A DNA stretch of 46,372 nucleotides from Verrucomicrobiota bacterium (GCA_025352985.1 JANXRL010000148.1:1-46372), one strand, 5' to 3'; shown: positions 34,121-43,390, numbered from the stretch's first letter. A program made the numbers and translations. Notes: generated by a model from the letters alone, not told the origin.

Positions 34121-37100
34121 ATGAAACGATTCATCCCCTTGACCCCGATTGGTTTTGGCGCGGCGCTGATGACCCTTATCCCGGTTGCAGCGTCCGGGGC
34201 GCAGCTGTCGACTTTTGCGAGCGTCGGGAACGAGGCCGATTGGTTGCGCTGGATGGGCGGGGTTTTTGTAGTGATCGCCGCGGGAGGTCTGCTGGTTTTT
34301 TGGATCAACCTGAGGCTTCAGGCGCAGGTGGGAGTCCAGACGCGTGCGCTGCGCGTATCGGAGGCCCGGATGCGTAATCTTTTCGAAAACACGCCCGTGG
34401 CCATCGTGGAGGAGGATTTTTCCGCCATTGTGCGCTGGCTCGAGGAATTGCGCCGGCGTGGCGTGGCGGACCTGCGCGTCCATCTCGCGGCCCACCCGAT
34501 GCTTTGCGCCCAAAAATATTTGCTGGTGCGCGTGGTCGCGGCCAACCGCACGGTGCTCAAGTTGAGCGGAACCGCAGACGTTGAGGATTACGCCCGCTTG
34601 ATGGTGGATATGCGGACGCCCGCGGTGCTCGATGCATTCGAGGCGCAGCTGCAGGCGCTTTGGGACGGCTCCACGGAGATGACGCGCGAACTCCGTTACC
34701 GCGGGGTGGACGGACGGCCCGGCCACAGCCTCATGCATTGGAGCGTGCCGGAAGAAGGCGGCCGGCCCGATTACACCCGCGTGCAGGTGGCCTTCACGGA
34801 TCTCGGAGTGTTGCGCGCCACCGAAGAAAAACTCCGGGACATCGAGGATCGCTGGCGGCTGGCGGTGATCAGCATCAACGCGGGCATCTGGGAGTATAAT
34901 TTTGCGACGGGGGAGACCTTCCTTTCCAACCGCTGGAAGGAGATCATCGGCTATTCCGCATCCGATCTGCCCAGCGCGCGCGGCGAGTTTTGGGTGAGGG
35001 TTCATCCCGAGGATATCGAGCGCGTGCGGAAGGCGATGAACGATTACCTCTCCGGGCGGAGCGGGAGCTACGCGGTCGAGTTCCGTATGCGTTGCAAGGA
35101 CGGCAACTACAAGTGGATCCTGTCGCGCGGACATGCGTTGTTCAACGCTGAGGGCGAACCGCAGCGGCTGGTCGGCGCGCACTCGGACATCGACAAACGC
35201 AAGCGGTCCGAAGAGGCGCTGCGGGCTTCCGAGGAGCGTTACCGCGTGCTTTTTGAGAATTCGCCGGTCGCCATTCTGGAATACGACTTGCGCGGGCTGC
35301 GGACCTGGCTGCTGGAGGCCCGCCAATCGGGCGCCGGCGACTTCGATGAATATGTGAAGAGCCGCCCGGCGCTTTTTGACGGGCTACTCGAGGGCGCCAC
35401 GCTGGTGGGCCTCAATCGCGAGACGCTCCATCTGGTCGGTGCGAAGACGAAGGACGAGGTGATCGAGGCCGCCCCTCGCATAGTGACGATGGACATGGGC
35501 CGGGTGAGGCGTGCGCTCTGCCGGGCGATCTGGGAAGGGCGTAACGCGATCGAGGGTGAGGTGGTCATCCACGCCATCGACGGCACGCCGCGCCGCGTTT
35601 TTTACCGGTGGTGGGTGCCTTCGTTGGGCGGTGAACCGAGTTTTGCGTGGACGCAGGTCGTGCTGGTTGACCTCACCGGCATCAAGCGCACGGAAGAGGC
35701 CCTGGCGGCCGAGCGCGAGCGGTTGAGCGTGACGTTGCGCGCCATGGCCGAGGGCGTGATCACCACCGACATGCAGGGGCGCGTGCTTTTCTTCAACGAG
35801 GCGGCGGCGCAGCTTACCGGCTGGAACGAGGAGACCGCCATCGGGCGAAAGATCGACGAGGTGTGCGTGCTTCGGCACGAGAAATCCGGCGATGCGGTGC
35901 CCGCGCTCGCGACCGGCGCAGTGTCGGGCCATGGCGTGGTCGAGCTTCCCGCCAGCACGGTGTTGATGGATCGCCAGGGCGTCCCGCGTTTGGTCGAGGG
36001 TCGCTGCGCTCCTATTCATGACACGAGCAGTCATCCGATCGGCGCGGTGCTGGTGCTGCGCGATGTCACGGAGCGTGCCCGGTTGGAAGGGGAGATTCTC
36101 CGCGCGTCGAAGCTGGAGTCGGTGGGTATTCTCGCGGGCGGCATCGCGCATGATTTCAACAACCTGCTCACCGTCGTGATGGGCAACCTCACCCTGGCGA
36201 TGCTCGATTCGCAGGTGATGGCAGCCGCCGGGCGCTGGTTGCAGGATGCGGAGCTCGGAGTCATGCGGACGCGCGATCTCACGCAACAGTTGCTCACCTT
36301 CGCGCGCGGTGGCGAGCCGGTGAGGTCGGCGGTGCGCCTGTCCGAGGTGGTCAAGGAAGCGGCCCATTTCGCCCTGCATGGATCAAAGGTGCGCTGCGAT
36401 TTCGCCGTCGACGTGGATCTGTGGACGGCCGAGGTGGACAAGGGCCAGATCGGGCAGGTCATTCAAAATCTCGTGATCAACGCCATGCAGGCCATGCCGG
36501 ACGGCGGGGTGATGCACATCGCGATGCGCAACGAACATCTGCACGCGGCGACGACGCGGCCGCTGGTTGACGGGAACTACCTTTGCATCGAGATACGCGA
36601 TACCGGGACGGGCATCCCGCAGGAACATCTCGGCAAGATTTTTGATCCCTATTTTACCACGAAGAAATCGGGCAGCGGGCTCGGTCTTACCACGGTTTAT
36701 TCCATCATCCGCAAGCATCAGGGGCATATTGAAGTGGAGTCGGAGTCCGGTCACGGCACGTTGTTCCGTTTCTGGCTGCCGGCGGTGCCGAACGCCAAGC
36801 CAGTTCCCAACGAGCCGGCCGCGCTGCCCGAAAACCTGGCGGGTCGCGTGCTGTTCATGGATGACGAGGAGCCCATCCGCAGCATCGCCGAGTCGTTGTT
36901 GAAGCGACTGGGCTTCGAGGTGACGACCGTGTGCGACGGCCGCGAGGCCGTGCGAGTTTACACCGAAGGCGGGCGAAGAGGGAAACCCTTTGATCTCGTC
37001 ATCATGGATCTTACCGTGCCCGGCGGCATGGGCGGCAAGGCCGCGATGATCGAGCTGCTTAAGGTCGATCCGAAGGTGAAGGGCATCGTGTCCAGCGGCT

Positions 37101-37231
37101 ACTCCAGCGATCCGGTGATGGCCAACTACCGCGCCCATGGATTTTCCGGCATGGTGGCGAAGCCCTACAAGCTCACTGACCTCGCGAAGACGATCCGCAA
37201 CGTGATGGAAAGTCACTCGCCGGAGCTTTGA
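34121..37231 (+). CDS. Hybrid sensor histidine kinase with four PAS domains
   Basis: A 1036-residue kinase from ATG 34121 (GGAG six bases upstream). Two hydrophobic segments lie near residues 5-25 and 45-65. Four PAS-type units follow (about 86-235, 244-365, 377-525 and 539-660). Units one and three are a variant with an inserted helix after the first strand (VRWLEELRRRGVADLRVHL and RTWLLEARQSGAGDFDEYV). HisKA has H677 in GGIAHDFNNLLT, with the NtrB-like DFNNLL form. The ATPase has IRDTGTGIP and GSGLGLTTVYSI. A receiver with D963 (IMDLTVPGGMGG) ends the protein. No partner regulator is adjacent. Confidence 0.92.
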   Translation: MKRFIPLTPIGFGAALMTLIPVAASGAQLSTFASVGNEADWLRWMGGVFVVIAAGGLLVFWINLRLQAQVGVQTRALRVSEARMRNLFENTPVAIVEEDFSAIVRWLEELRRRGVADLRVHLAAHPMLCAQKYLLVRVVAANRTVLKLSGTADVEDYARLMVDMRTPAVLDAFEAQLQALWDGSTEMTRELRYRGVDGRPGHSLMHWSVPEEGGRPDYTRVQVAFTDLGVLRATEEKLRDIEDRWRLAVISINAGIWEYNFATGETFLSNRWKEIIGYSASDLPSARGEFWVRVHPEDIERVRKAMNDYLSGRSGSYAVEFRMRCKDGNYKWILSRGHALFNAEGEPQRLVGAHSDIDKRKRSEEALRASEERYRVLFENSPVAILEYDLRGLRTWLLEARQSGAGDFDEYVKSRPALFDGLLEGATLVGLNRETLHLVGAKTKDEVIEAAPRIVTMDMGRVRRALCRAIWEGRNAIEGEVVIHAIDGTPRRVFYRWWVPSLGGEPSFAWTQVVLVDLTGIKRTEEALAAERERLSVTLRAMAEGVITTDMQGRVLFFNEAAAQLTGWNEETAIGRKIDEVCVLRHEKSGDAVPALATGAVSGHGVVELPASTVLMDRQGVPRLVEGRCAPIHDTSSHPIGAVLVLRDVTERARLEGEILRASKLESVGILAGGIAHDFNNLLTVVMGNLTLAMLDSQVMAAAGRWLQDAELGVMRTRDLTQQLLTFARGGEPVRSAVRLSEVVKEAAHFALHGSKVRCDFAVDVDLWTAEVDKGQIGQVIQNLVINAMQAMPDGGVMHIAMRNEHLHAATTRPLVDGNYLCIEIRDTGTGIPQEHLGKIFDPYFTTKKSGSGLGLTTVYSIIRKHQGHIEVESESGHGTLFRFWLPAVPNAKPVPNEPAALPENLAGRVLFMDDEEPIRSIAESLLKRLGFEVTTVCDGREAVRVYTEGGRRGKPFDLVIMDLTVPGGMGGKAAMIELLKVDPKVKGIVSSGYSSDPVMANYRAHGFSGMVAKPYKLTDLAKTIRNVMESHSPEL

Positions 37232-37267
37232 CCGGCGCCGGCGGCAAGTCCGACTGCGGCCGCGTGT

Positions 37268-39769
37268 TCAGAGCTTCAGCTCCACTTGGGTGACCGCCGG
37301 GGCGATGCGAGCCTGATGGCTGAAGTAATGGTCGCTGAGCAGCGGGTGCAGCGCGTAGAGCCGTTCGAGAAGGGCGGCGAGGGTGTCCTCAAGTTTGGCG
37401 GCCTCCGTGTCGTCGATGGAGGTGTCGCCGTTGAAGTAGCGGGCGAGTTTCACAGAGGCGAGAAAACGCAGGGCCTCGTCCACGGCTTCGTGCGTCGGAT
37501 CGGGTTCGTTTTCGTGGGTGTCGAGGCGGATGGCGCGCAGGCTGGTTTTGATCTGGTGAAGGTTGTGAAAAATGCTGCGGGGCGCGTCGGGCTGCTGGAG
37601 AAAGAGTTCGGCCACGAAGCGCGGCTGGCTGCGCGTCTGGTAGAGGCGGCGGTAGGCGTCCTGCGAGCCCAACATGCGGAGGAGGGCGGATAGCTCGGGA
37701 TTGTCGCGGTAGAGCACCGGGGCGCTGTCGGCGGCGGTGTCGAGCGCGCCGAGCAAGTGGCGCAGGGAACTGCACGTCATGGTGGCGCGTTCGAGGTGCA
37801 GGCCCATGCGCAGGAAGTGCCAGCCGGAGTCTTGAAGCATGGTGCGCTCGGCGATGCCGAGGAGGGCGTTGACTTCGGTGAGCACGGCTTGGACGGCGCG
37901 GGTGGGGAGGGAGGGGCCGCGGACGGCGCGGGCTTTTGATTTTTGGGCGGGTCGCAGTTTTTGAAGATCGGCGAGGCGGGTGAGCAGGCGGCTGAGCGTC
38001 ACCCAGACCTCGGGGCTGACGTAGTCGCGGAGCTGGCGGGCGTTGGTCACCGCCCATTCGACGGAGGAGTAGATGGAGCTGGAGTTGTCGGCATCGAGCG
38101 ACATGCGCCACATGAGGTCGGTCGAGAGGCTGGACTGCGGGTTGGCGCGGGCGGTGATCTTGTGGTCGGTGTGGCCGGTGGCTTCGAGGAGGCCGCGCCA
38201 CACGGGGAGCCAGCGGCGGCGGTCGCGGGCGGGGATTTCTTCGAGGGCGACGTCCTCGAGGATGGACAACATGCGGGCGGTGGCCTCGGCGCGTTCGAGG
38301 TAGCGGCCGAGCCAGAAAAGTTTCTCGGCGGCGCGGGAGCCGAGGGTGTGGGTCTGCACGCCGCTGGCGACGGTCGCTTCAAGGTCGGCGATGGCGTTCG
38401 TGCTGGCATCGGCGTTCATGAGCACGATGGCGTCGGTGGTGTTGCCGACGCGGTCGCAGCAGGATTCGTCGTCGCCGAGGCGGACGAGTCCGCCGGGGAA
38501 GACGGAGAAGCGCCGCCCTTGGCAGAGGACAAAGGCGCTCAAGTGGAACGGTGAGGAACGGGGCGAGTGGGGGTTGACCGGGAGAAGGGCGAGGTCGGGC
38601 TGGGCGACGTACGCGTGGGGATTTTGACGCACGGCCTGGGCGAGTCCGTCGGGGCCGAGCAGGGCGGGACCGGGCGTGCGGGTGATGGGGGTGGAGGTCC
38701 AGTCGCCGATGCGGGCGTCGTGCGCGGGGCGGATGCGCAGGCTGTCGCGGTTTTCGAGGATGTAGTCGAGGTGGTCGGTGTCGCCGCAGGTGTAGGTGGG
38801 AATCGTGGGGATCAGCGGTTTTTCGCCCAGGTAAAACCGCATGAGGAGGGGGACGTAGGCGTTGAGCGCGCGGCTCTCGGCCACGCCAGTGCCGATGGCG
38901 TTGGCGATGACGACGGTGCCGGCGCGGATGCACTGGAGGAGGCCGGGGATGCCGGCGGTCTCGCGGTCGGTGGAGAACACGACGGGGTCGATGTAGGCGT
39001 CGTTAAGCCGGCGATACAGGACGTCCACGCGTTCTAGGCCGGCGACGGTCTTGAAATAGACGCGGTTGTCCAGAACGAGCAGGTCGTCACCGCGGGCGAG
39101 GGGTAGGCCCATCTTGCGGGCGAGAAAACTGTGCTCCGAGTAAAACGGGTCGTGCGGGCCGGCGGTGAGCACGACGATGGACGGGGCGCGGTCGGTGTCG
39201 GGCGCGAGGGCGCGGAGAGAGTCTAGCAGTTGGAGGGGGAAATTGATGACGCTGTGGTAATCAGGCAGCGTGCGGTAGAGTTCGGCGGCCTCTTGCGTCA
39301 TGAAGCGGCGGTTTTGCACCGCGTAGCTGAGACCGATGGGGGTGTTGGCGCGGGTGTCGGTGAAGAACCAGCCCTCGGCGGTCTTCACGAGGTCGAAGCG
39401 TAGGAGAGTGGCGGGGCTGGCGCGGCCCGGTTCGAGGCCGAGGCAGGGGCGGCGATAATAGGGGTCGCAAAAAACGACCTCGGGAGAGAGCAGCTTTTGG
39501 GTGAGCGCCTGCTGGCCGGAGTAGAGATCGACGAGGAGGGCGTTGACGAAGTGGGCGCGCTGCTTGAGCGCGGCTTCGAGGAGCGTCCACTCGTCCGCGC
39601 CGACGACGAGCGGCGTGGGCTCGAGTTCCCAGAAGGGCCGGGCGTCCGTTTGCTGGGCGTGGCCGAGATCGGTGAGGCCGGCGTCGCGGATCGAAACGCG
39701 CAGGCGGTTGCGCAACGGGCGGAGTTGCGAGGGGTGCAGCGTCGGGAGGTGCGGCGAACGGGCGGACAT
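37268..39769 (-). CDS. Fused circularly permuted ATP-grasp and alpha-E protein
   Basis: An 833-residue protein from ATG 39769. Residues about 15-470 are a circularly permuted ATP-grasp domain: VVFCDPYYRRP, RFDLVKTAEGWFFTDTRANTP, DVLYRRLNDAYIDP and NAIGTGVAESRALNAYVP. Residues about 478-820 are an alpha-E (DUF403) helical domain starting SRAAEKLFWLGRYLERAEATARM. In many bacteria these are separate adjacent genes beside a transglutaminase, and the set is thought to make or modify a peptide through ATP-dependent ligation. Here both are in one protein, and the transglutaminase lies at 16532-17485. An in-frame extension upstream of 39769 is low complexity and was rejected. Confidence 0.92.
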   Translation of the reverse strand: MSARSPHLPTLHPSQLRPLRNRLRVSIRDAGLTDLGHAQQTDARPFWELEPTPLVVGADEWTLLEAALKQRAHFVNALLVDLYSGQQALTQKLLSPEVVFCDPYYRRPCLGLEPGRASPATLLRFDLVKTAEGWFFTDTRANTPIGLSYAVQNRRFMTQEAAELYRTLPDYHSVINFPLQLLDSLRALAPDTDRAPSIVVLTAGPHDPFYSEHSFLARKMGLPLARGDDLLVLDNRVYFKTVAGLERVDVLYRRLNDAYIDPVVFSTDRETAGIPGLLQCIRAGTVVIANAIGTGVAESRALNAYVPLLMRFYLGEKPLIPTIPTYTCGDTDHLDYILENRDSLRIRPAHDARIGDWTSTPITRTPGPALLGPDGLAQAVRQNPHAYVAQPDLALLPVNPHSPRSSPFHLSAFVLCQGRRFSVFPGGLVRLGDDESCCDRVGNTTDAIVLMNADASTNAIADLEATVASGVQTHTLGSRAAEKLFWLGRYLERAEATARMLSILEDVALEEIPARDRRRWLPVWRGLLEATGHTDHKITARANPQSSLSTDLMWRMSLDADNSSSIYSSVEWAVTNARQLRDYVSPEVWVTLSRLLTRLADLQKLRPAQKSKARAVRGPSLPTRAVQAVLTEVNALLGIAERTMLQDSGWHFLRMGLHLERATMTCSSLRHLLGALDTAADSAPVLYRDNPELSALLRMLGSQDAYRRLYQTRSQPRFVAELFLQQPDAPRSIFHNLHQIKTSLRAIRLDTHENEPDPTHEAVDEALRFLASVKLARYFNGDTSIDDTEAAKLEDTLAALLERLYALHPLLSDHYFSHQARIAPAVTQVELKL

Positions 39770-39869
39770 CAAGGCGGTAATCAACGTCGCGGCGGGCGGC
39801 GGGGGCAAGCTTGGCGTGGGTCGTTTTTTAGAGGTTGGCGCGGAGGCGCGTGACGGTTTGCTGGGGCGC

Positions 39870-40550
39870 ATGCTACCGCTTTGGGACACGCAAAAACACA
39901 GGCGCGCGCCGGTCGTCACGGTGCTGCTGATCCTGGCCAATCTCGGGGTCTTTGCCTACGAGATGATCCTTGCGGCGCAGGTCGGCAAGGACGCGGAGAT
40001 GTTTTTGACGGGTAACGCGCTCGTGCCGTCGCGACTGCTCGCGGGCTGGGACGATCAGGAGCAGTGGCTCACGCTGATCACGCACATGTTTCTGCACGGC
40101 GGCGCGGCGCACGTGCTGGGGAACTGTTGGTTTCTTTGGATTTTTGGCAACAACGTGGAGGACCGGCTCGGGTCGTTTTTGTATCTGATGTTTTATGCCG
40201 CGTGCGGGTTGGGGGCGGCGGGGTTGCAGGTGCTCGTCGATCCGTCGGCGAGCGTGCCGATGCTGGGGGCGAGCGGGGCGATCTCGGGCGTGTTGGGCGC
40301 GTATTTCGTGCTCTTTCCGACGGCGTGGATCGTGACGCTGGTGCCTTGGATCGTGCCGGTCGTGCCGGTGCCGGCGTTTGTGTTTTTGATCCTGTGGTTC
40401 GCGCTGCAAACGATGAGCGGCGTGGGTGAATTGCTATCGGGCAACGCGGCGGGCGGCGGCGTGGCGTGGTGGGCGCACGCGGGCGGATTTGTCACCGGCG
40501 TGTGCCTGGTGCTGTGGGCGAAGAGCAACCGGTGGGTGCGGGCGCGATGA
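39870..40550 (+). CDS. Rhomboid-family intramembrane serine protease
   Basis: A 226-residue membrane protein with six to seven hydrophobic segments. The catalytic dyad is S135 in LGASGAISGVLG and H203 in WAHAGGFVTG. HMFLHGGAAHVLGNCWFLWIFGNNVED is the family's second-helix region. ATG 39870 fits the usual short cytoplasmic N-terminus; the in-frame sequence before it was rejected. It is divergent from the ATP-grasp gene (100 bp) and its stop is 3 bp from the stop of pilT. It should cleave single-pass membrane proteins; substrates are unknown. Confidence 0.9.
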   Translation: MLPLWDTQKHRRAPVVTVLLILANLGVFAYEMILAAQVGKDAEMFLTGNALVPSRLLAGWDDQEQWLTLITHMFLHGGAAHVLGNCWFLWIFGNNVEDRLGSFLYLMFYAACGLGAAGLQVLVDPSASVPMLGASGAISGVLGAYFVLFPTAWIVTLVPWIVPVVPVPAFVFLILWFALQTMSGVGELLSGNAAGGGVAWWAHAGGFVTGVCLVLWAKSNRWVRAR

Positions 40551-40553
40551 GGC

Positions 40554-41630
40554 TCAGTGCCCGCCGTCGAGGTCGTCGGGTTTGAGGAGGGCGGCGAAGG
40601 GTGGTTTGTTGGCGGCCTTCATGTAGGCTTCCACGGGGGCGATGCTGCCGTCCTGCACGCGGGCGAGGAGGCTTTGGTCCATCGTGATCATGCCGTCGGC
40701 GCCGCCGCCTTCGATGAGGGCGCGGATGTTGTTAATTTGTCCGCTGCGGATGGTGTTGGGGAGGGCTTCGTGCTGGAGGAGGATTTCGTGGACGGCGCAG
40801 CGGCCTTTGGGGAGGCGTTTGCAGAGGAGCTGGGAGACGACGCCGGCGAGGCAGCCTGCGAGCATGACGCGGACCTGGTTTTGCTCGTCGGCGGGAAAGG
40901 CGTTGATGATGCGGTCGATGGTCTTCGGGGCGTTGTTGGTGTGGAGCGTGCCGAAGACGAGCATGCCCATACTGGCGCAGCCGAGGGCGAGCTTGATGGT
41001 CTCGAGGTCGCGCATCTCGCCGACGAGGAGGATGTCGGGGTCGTGGCGCATGGCGCCTTTGAGCGCGGCGGCGAAGGAGCCGGTGTGTTCGCCGACTTCG
41101 CGGTGGACGATGGTGGACTGCTTGTTCTGGTGAACCAACTCGATGGGGTCCTCGATGGTGATGATGTGGCGGGAGGAGGTCGCGTTGATGTGGTCGATCA
41201 TCGCGGCGAGGGTGGTGGACTTGCCGCTGCCGGTCGGGCCGGTGACGAGGACGAGGCCCTCCTGGAGGTTGCAAAGTTTTTTGAGCGCGGGGGGGAGCTT
41301 GAGGTCGTCGAAGGAGAGGATTTTCGAGGGGATCTGGCGGAAGACGGCGGCCTGGCCCCAGTGGTTGTAGAGGTAGTTGCCGCGGAAGCGGGCGACGCCG
41401 GGGATTTCGTGGGCGAGGTCGAGGTCCTTTTTTTCGAGGAACTGCTTCCAGCGGGCGGGCGGGCAGATTTCCTCGAGGAGGACGGTCATTTTATCGGCGG
41501 TAACGGGGGTGTCGCCGATGGGCGTGAGGTTGCCGGAGATGCGGGACTTGGGCGGGAGGCCGACGGTGAGGTGCAGGTCGGAGCCGCCTTTTTCGAGCAT
41601 CAGGCGGAGGAGGGTGTCGATGGCGGCCAT
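40554..41630 (-). CDS. pilT: Type IV pilus retraction ATPase PilT
   Basis: A 358-residue secretion ATPase. The N-terminal PAS-like domain (GGSDLHLTVGLPP) precedes a RecA-like domain with Walker A G131-T140 (GPTGSGKSTT), the Asp box IITIEDPIELVH, Walker B DILLVGEMRD and the His box GTLHTNNAPKTIDRII. PilT powers pilus depolymerisation and twitching. The second PilT-type gene is 47 bp upstream in the same direction, so the pair is probably an operon. No pilin, PilB or PilC genes are in the window. Confidence 0.95.
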   Translation of the reverse strand: MAAIDTLLRLMLEKGGSDLHLTVGLPPKSRISGNLTPIGDTPVTADKMTVLLEEICPPARWKQFLEKKDLDLAHEIPGVARFRGNYLYNHWGQAAVFRQIPSKILSFDDLKLPPALKKLCNLQEGLVLVTGPTGSGKSTTLAAMIDHINATSSRHIITIEDPIELVHQNKQSTIVHREVGEHTGSFAAALKGAMRHDPDILLVGEMRDLETIKLALGCASMGMLVFGTLHTNNAPKTIDRIINAFPADEQNQVRVMLAGCLAGVVSQLLCKRLPKGRCAVHEILLQHEALPNTIRSGQINNIRALIEGGGADGMITMDQSLLARVQDGSIAPVEAYMKAANKPPFAALLKPDDLDGGH

Positions 41631-41677
41631 GGGAGGGAAAAGGCGGAGTTAAGAAGGGAGAATTAAGAGGACGCGGA

Positions 41678-43126
41678 TCAGGTGATCTTCGCCTTGAGCA
41701 TGCGGGAGGTGACGTTCTGGCGGGCGGTGTCGGCGGTGATGAGACCCTTTTGGTAGAGATCGAAGACGACGTTTTCCATGAGGCACATGCCTTCGCGAAC
41801 GCCGGTTTCGAGGACGTTGCGCAGGCCTTGGGTCTTGCCGTCGCGGATGAGGGCGACGACGGCGGAATTGGCGACGAGGAGTTCGCAGGCGAGGACGAGG
41901 CCTCCTTCCGTCGAAGGGAGAAGTCGTTGGCAGAGGATGCCGCGCAGGCTCTCGGAAACGCTGGCGCGAATCTGCGATTGCTGGGCGGGCGGGAAGACGT
42001 CGAGGAGGCGGTTGAGCGTGGTGGCAGCGTCGCTGGTATGCATGGTGCCGATCACGAGGTGGCCCGTCTCGCTGGCGGTGATGGCCATCTCGATGGTTTC
42101 GAGGTCGCGAAGCTCGCCGATCACGATGACGTCGGGGTCTTCGCGGAGGGCGCCCTTGAGCGCGGAGGCGAAGCTAGCGGTGTGCGCGCCAACCTCGCGC
42201 TGGGTGAGGTTGCAGCCTAGGGCGGGTTGGACGACTTCAACCGGATCCTCGACGGTGATGATGTGGTCCTTGCGGGTGGCGTTAAGCTCCGCGACGAGGG
42301 CGGCCAGAGTCGTGGTCTTGCCGGAGCCGACGGGGCCGGTGACGAGGATGAGGCCGTTGTGGTAGTTGAGGAGTTTCTTGACGCTATCGAGGCTTCGCAG
42401 GCCGAGTTCGCCGAGGAGGGGAATGCGGGTGGGAACCATGCGGTAGGAACCGGCGGGACCACCCTTGTGGAACATGAGGTTTACTCGGTAGCGGTCGCCT
42501 TTGTCGAGAGCGAGGGCGTAGTCAAAGTCGCGTTGCTGTTGAAAGAGCCCGCGTTGTTCGGACGTGAGGAGGGCGAGATTCAGGCGCAGGGCTTCGTCGG
42601 CGGAGAGGCGGTGCTCGCCGAGCGGGATGAGTGCGCGGTTCTGACGGATAAAAGGGCGGGTGCCGGCGGAGAGATGGAGGTCGCTGGCGCCATAGCCCGC
42701 GCAATCGCGGAGGAGTTTGCGCATGGCGGCGGCCACGGCCGGGTCTTCCATCGCGCCGATCATCTCGAAGGGCATGCTCGGCAATTTGGGCGGCCCGTCC
42801 GCGAGGGAGGCGCCCATGAAAGGAGGCGCGGTGACGTTGCCGGCGGAGGCGCGCTTGGGCCCGGCTTTTACCGGTGCCAGTGGCGAGTTTTCAAAAGGAT
42901 CGTCGGCGGGCGGACCGACTTTGCCTTTGCTGAAGGCGAGCCCGGCGATTTTTTCCAGAGTGGCGAGGTGGTCGTCGTTCAGATGGCCGTCGTCGATGAG
43001 CTTCTGCGCGAAGTCCATGAGGTCGGCTTGTTCGCCGAGCGCGGTGCGGACGGTGGCAGCCTGTTCAAGAGTGAAAAGGTCTCGATCAAGGCCAAGGCGG
43101 ACGAGCCAGCGAATCTCGTTTTGCAT
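41678..43126 (-). CDS. PilT-like ATPase with an extra N-terminal region
   Basis: A 482-residue relative of PilT/PilU. Residues 1-75 form a helical unit (FTLEQAATVRTALGEQ, FAQKLIDDGHLNDDHL), then a Pro-rich linker to about 125. A PilT core follows: YGASDLHLSAGTRP, Walker A GPVGSGKTTT, Asp box IITVEDPVEVV, Walker B DVIVIGELRDLET and His box GTMHTSDAATTLNRLL. It differs from the neighbouring PilT in the C-terminal end (VREGMCLMENVVFDLY in place of the usual MDQSL motif). It is probably an accessory retraction ATPase (PilU-like) acting with PilT. The N-terminal region resembles the small helical domain at the start of some PilB proteins, a weak similarity. Confidence 0.9.
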   Translation of the reverse strand: MQNEIRWLVRLGLDRDLFTLEQAATVRTALGEQADLMDFAQKLIDDGHLNDDHLATLEKIAGLAFSKGKVGPPADDPFENSPLAPVKAGPKRASAGNVTAPPFMGASLADGPPKLPSMPFEMIGAMEDPAVAAAMRKLLRDCAGYGASDLHLSAGTRPFIRQNRALIPLGEHRLSADEALRLNLALLTSEQRGLFQQQRDFDYALALDKGDRYRVNLMFHKGGPAGSYRMVPTRIPLLGELGLRSLDSVKKLLNYHNGLILVTGPVGSGKTTTLAALVAELNATRKDHIITVEDPVEVVQPALGCNLTQREVGAHTASFASALKGALREDPDVIVIGELRDLETIEMAITASETGHLVIGTMHTSDAATTLNRLLDVFPPAQQSQIRASVSESLRGILCQRLLPSTEGGLVLACELLVANSAVVALIRDGKTQGLRNVLETGVREGMCLMENVVFDLYQKGLITADTARQNVTSRMLKAKIT

Positions 43127-43207
43127 AAGAGTCGGCGAAAGCCGGATGCAGCGCAGTGTGTGACCGCCGGGTCGCTAGCCAAGCGCGAAGAGGTCTTTTC
43201 AGGCCGA

Positions 43208-43333
43208 TCAAAGGAGGGTCTCGAGTGGAACAAGACCGACCGACAACCCATCCGCATTGGTCAACGTGCGGGGTGCGCTGGGGTCGGGGAAGCGCAGGCG
43301 GGTGAAGCGGAGTTGCAAAGCGGTCGTGTTCAT
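43208..43333 (-). CDS. Possible 41-codon small ORF downstream of the Rrf2 palindrome
   Basis: An ATG at 43333 opens a 41-codon frame beginning MNTTALQLRFTRLRFPDPSA and ending ...PLETLL. It lies 22 bases from the GTAAC-N7-GTTAC palindrome at 43356-43372, with TAAATA between them as a possible -10. No Shine-Dalgarno sequence is seen, and the length is too short to judge by codon use. It could be a leader peptide, a gene remnant or chance. Listed because of position only. Otherwise the 43127-43390 gap shows nothing. Confidence 0.2.
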   Translation of the reverse strand: MNTTALQLRFTRLRFPDPSAPRTLTNADGLSVGLVPLETLL

Positions 43334-43355
43334 GGGCGGGGCGGGTTTATTTATG

Positions 43356-43372
43356 GTAACTCTGATGGTTAC
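43356..43372. promoter_or_regulatory. Candidate Rrf2 operator, downstream copy
   Basis: GTAAC-TCTGATG-GTTAC is an inverted repeat of five-base arms separated by seven bases, flanked by TATG and ATA. It lies 18 bp beyond the rrf2 stop, towards the small ORF and the PilT-like gene on the same strand. The same arms and spacing recur upstream of rrf2 at 43833-43849. Confidence 0.55.
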
Positions 43373-43390
43373 ATAACGGCGCAAAATGAA

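Noticed and set aside
33524-35326. 600-codon frame giving an N-terminally extended GNAT protein
   Set aside because: The first about 437 codons lie antisense to the hybrid kinase and have no domain; the GNAT domain starts at ATG 34015.
16532-39769. Transglutaminase and ATP-grasp/alpha-E as one gene cluster
   Set aside because: They are 20 kb apart on opposite strands with unrelated genes between; only a family-level association can be claimed.
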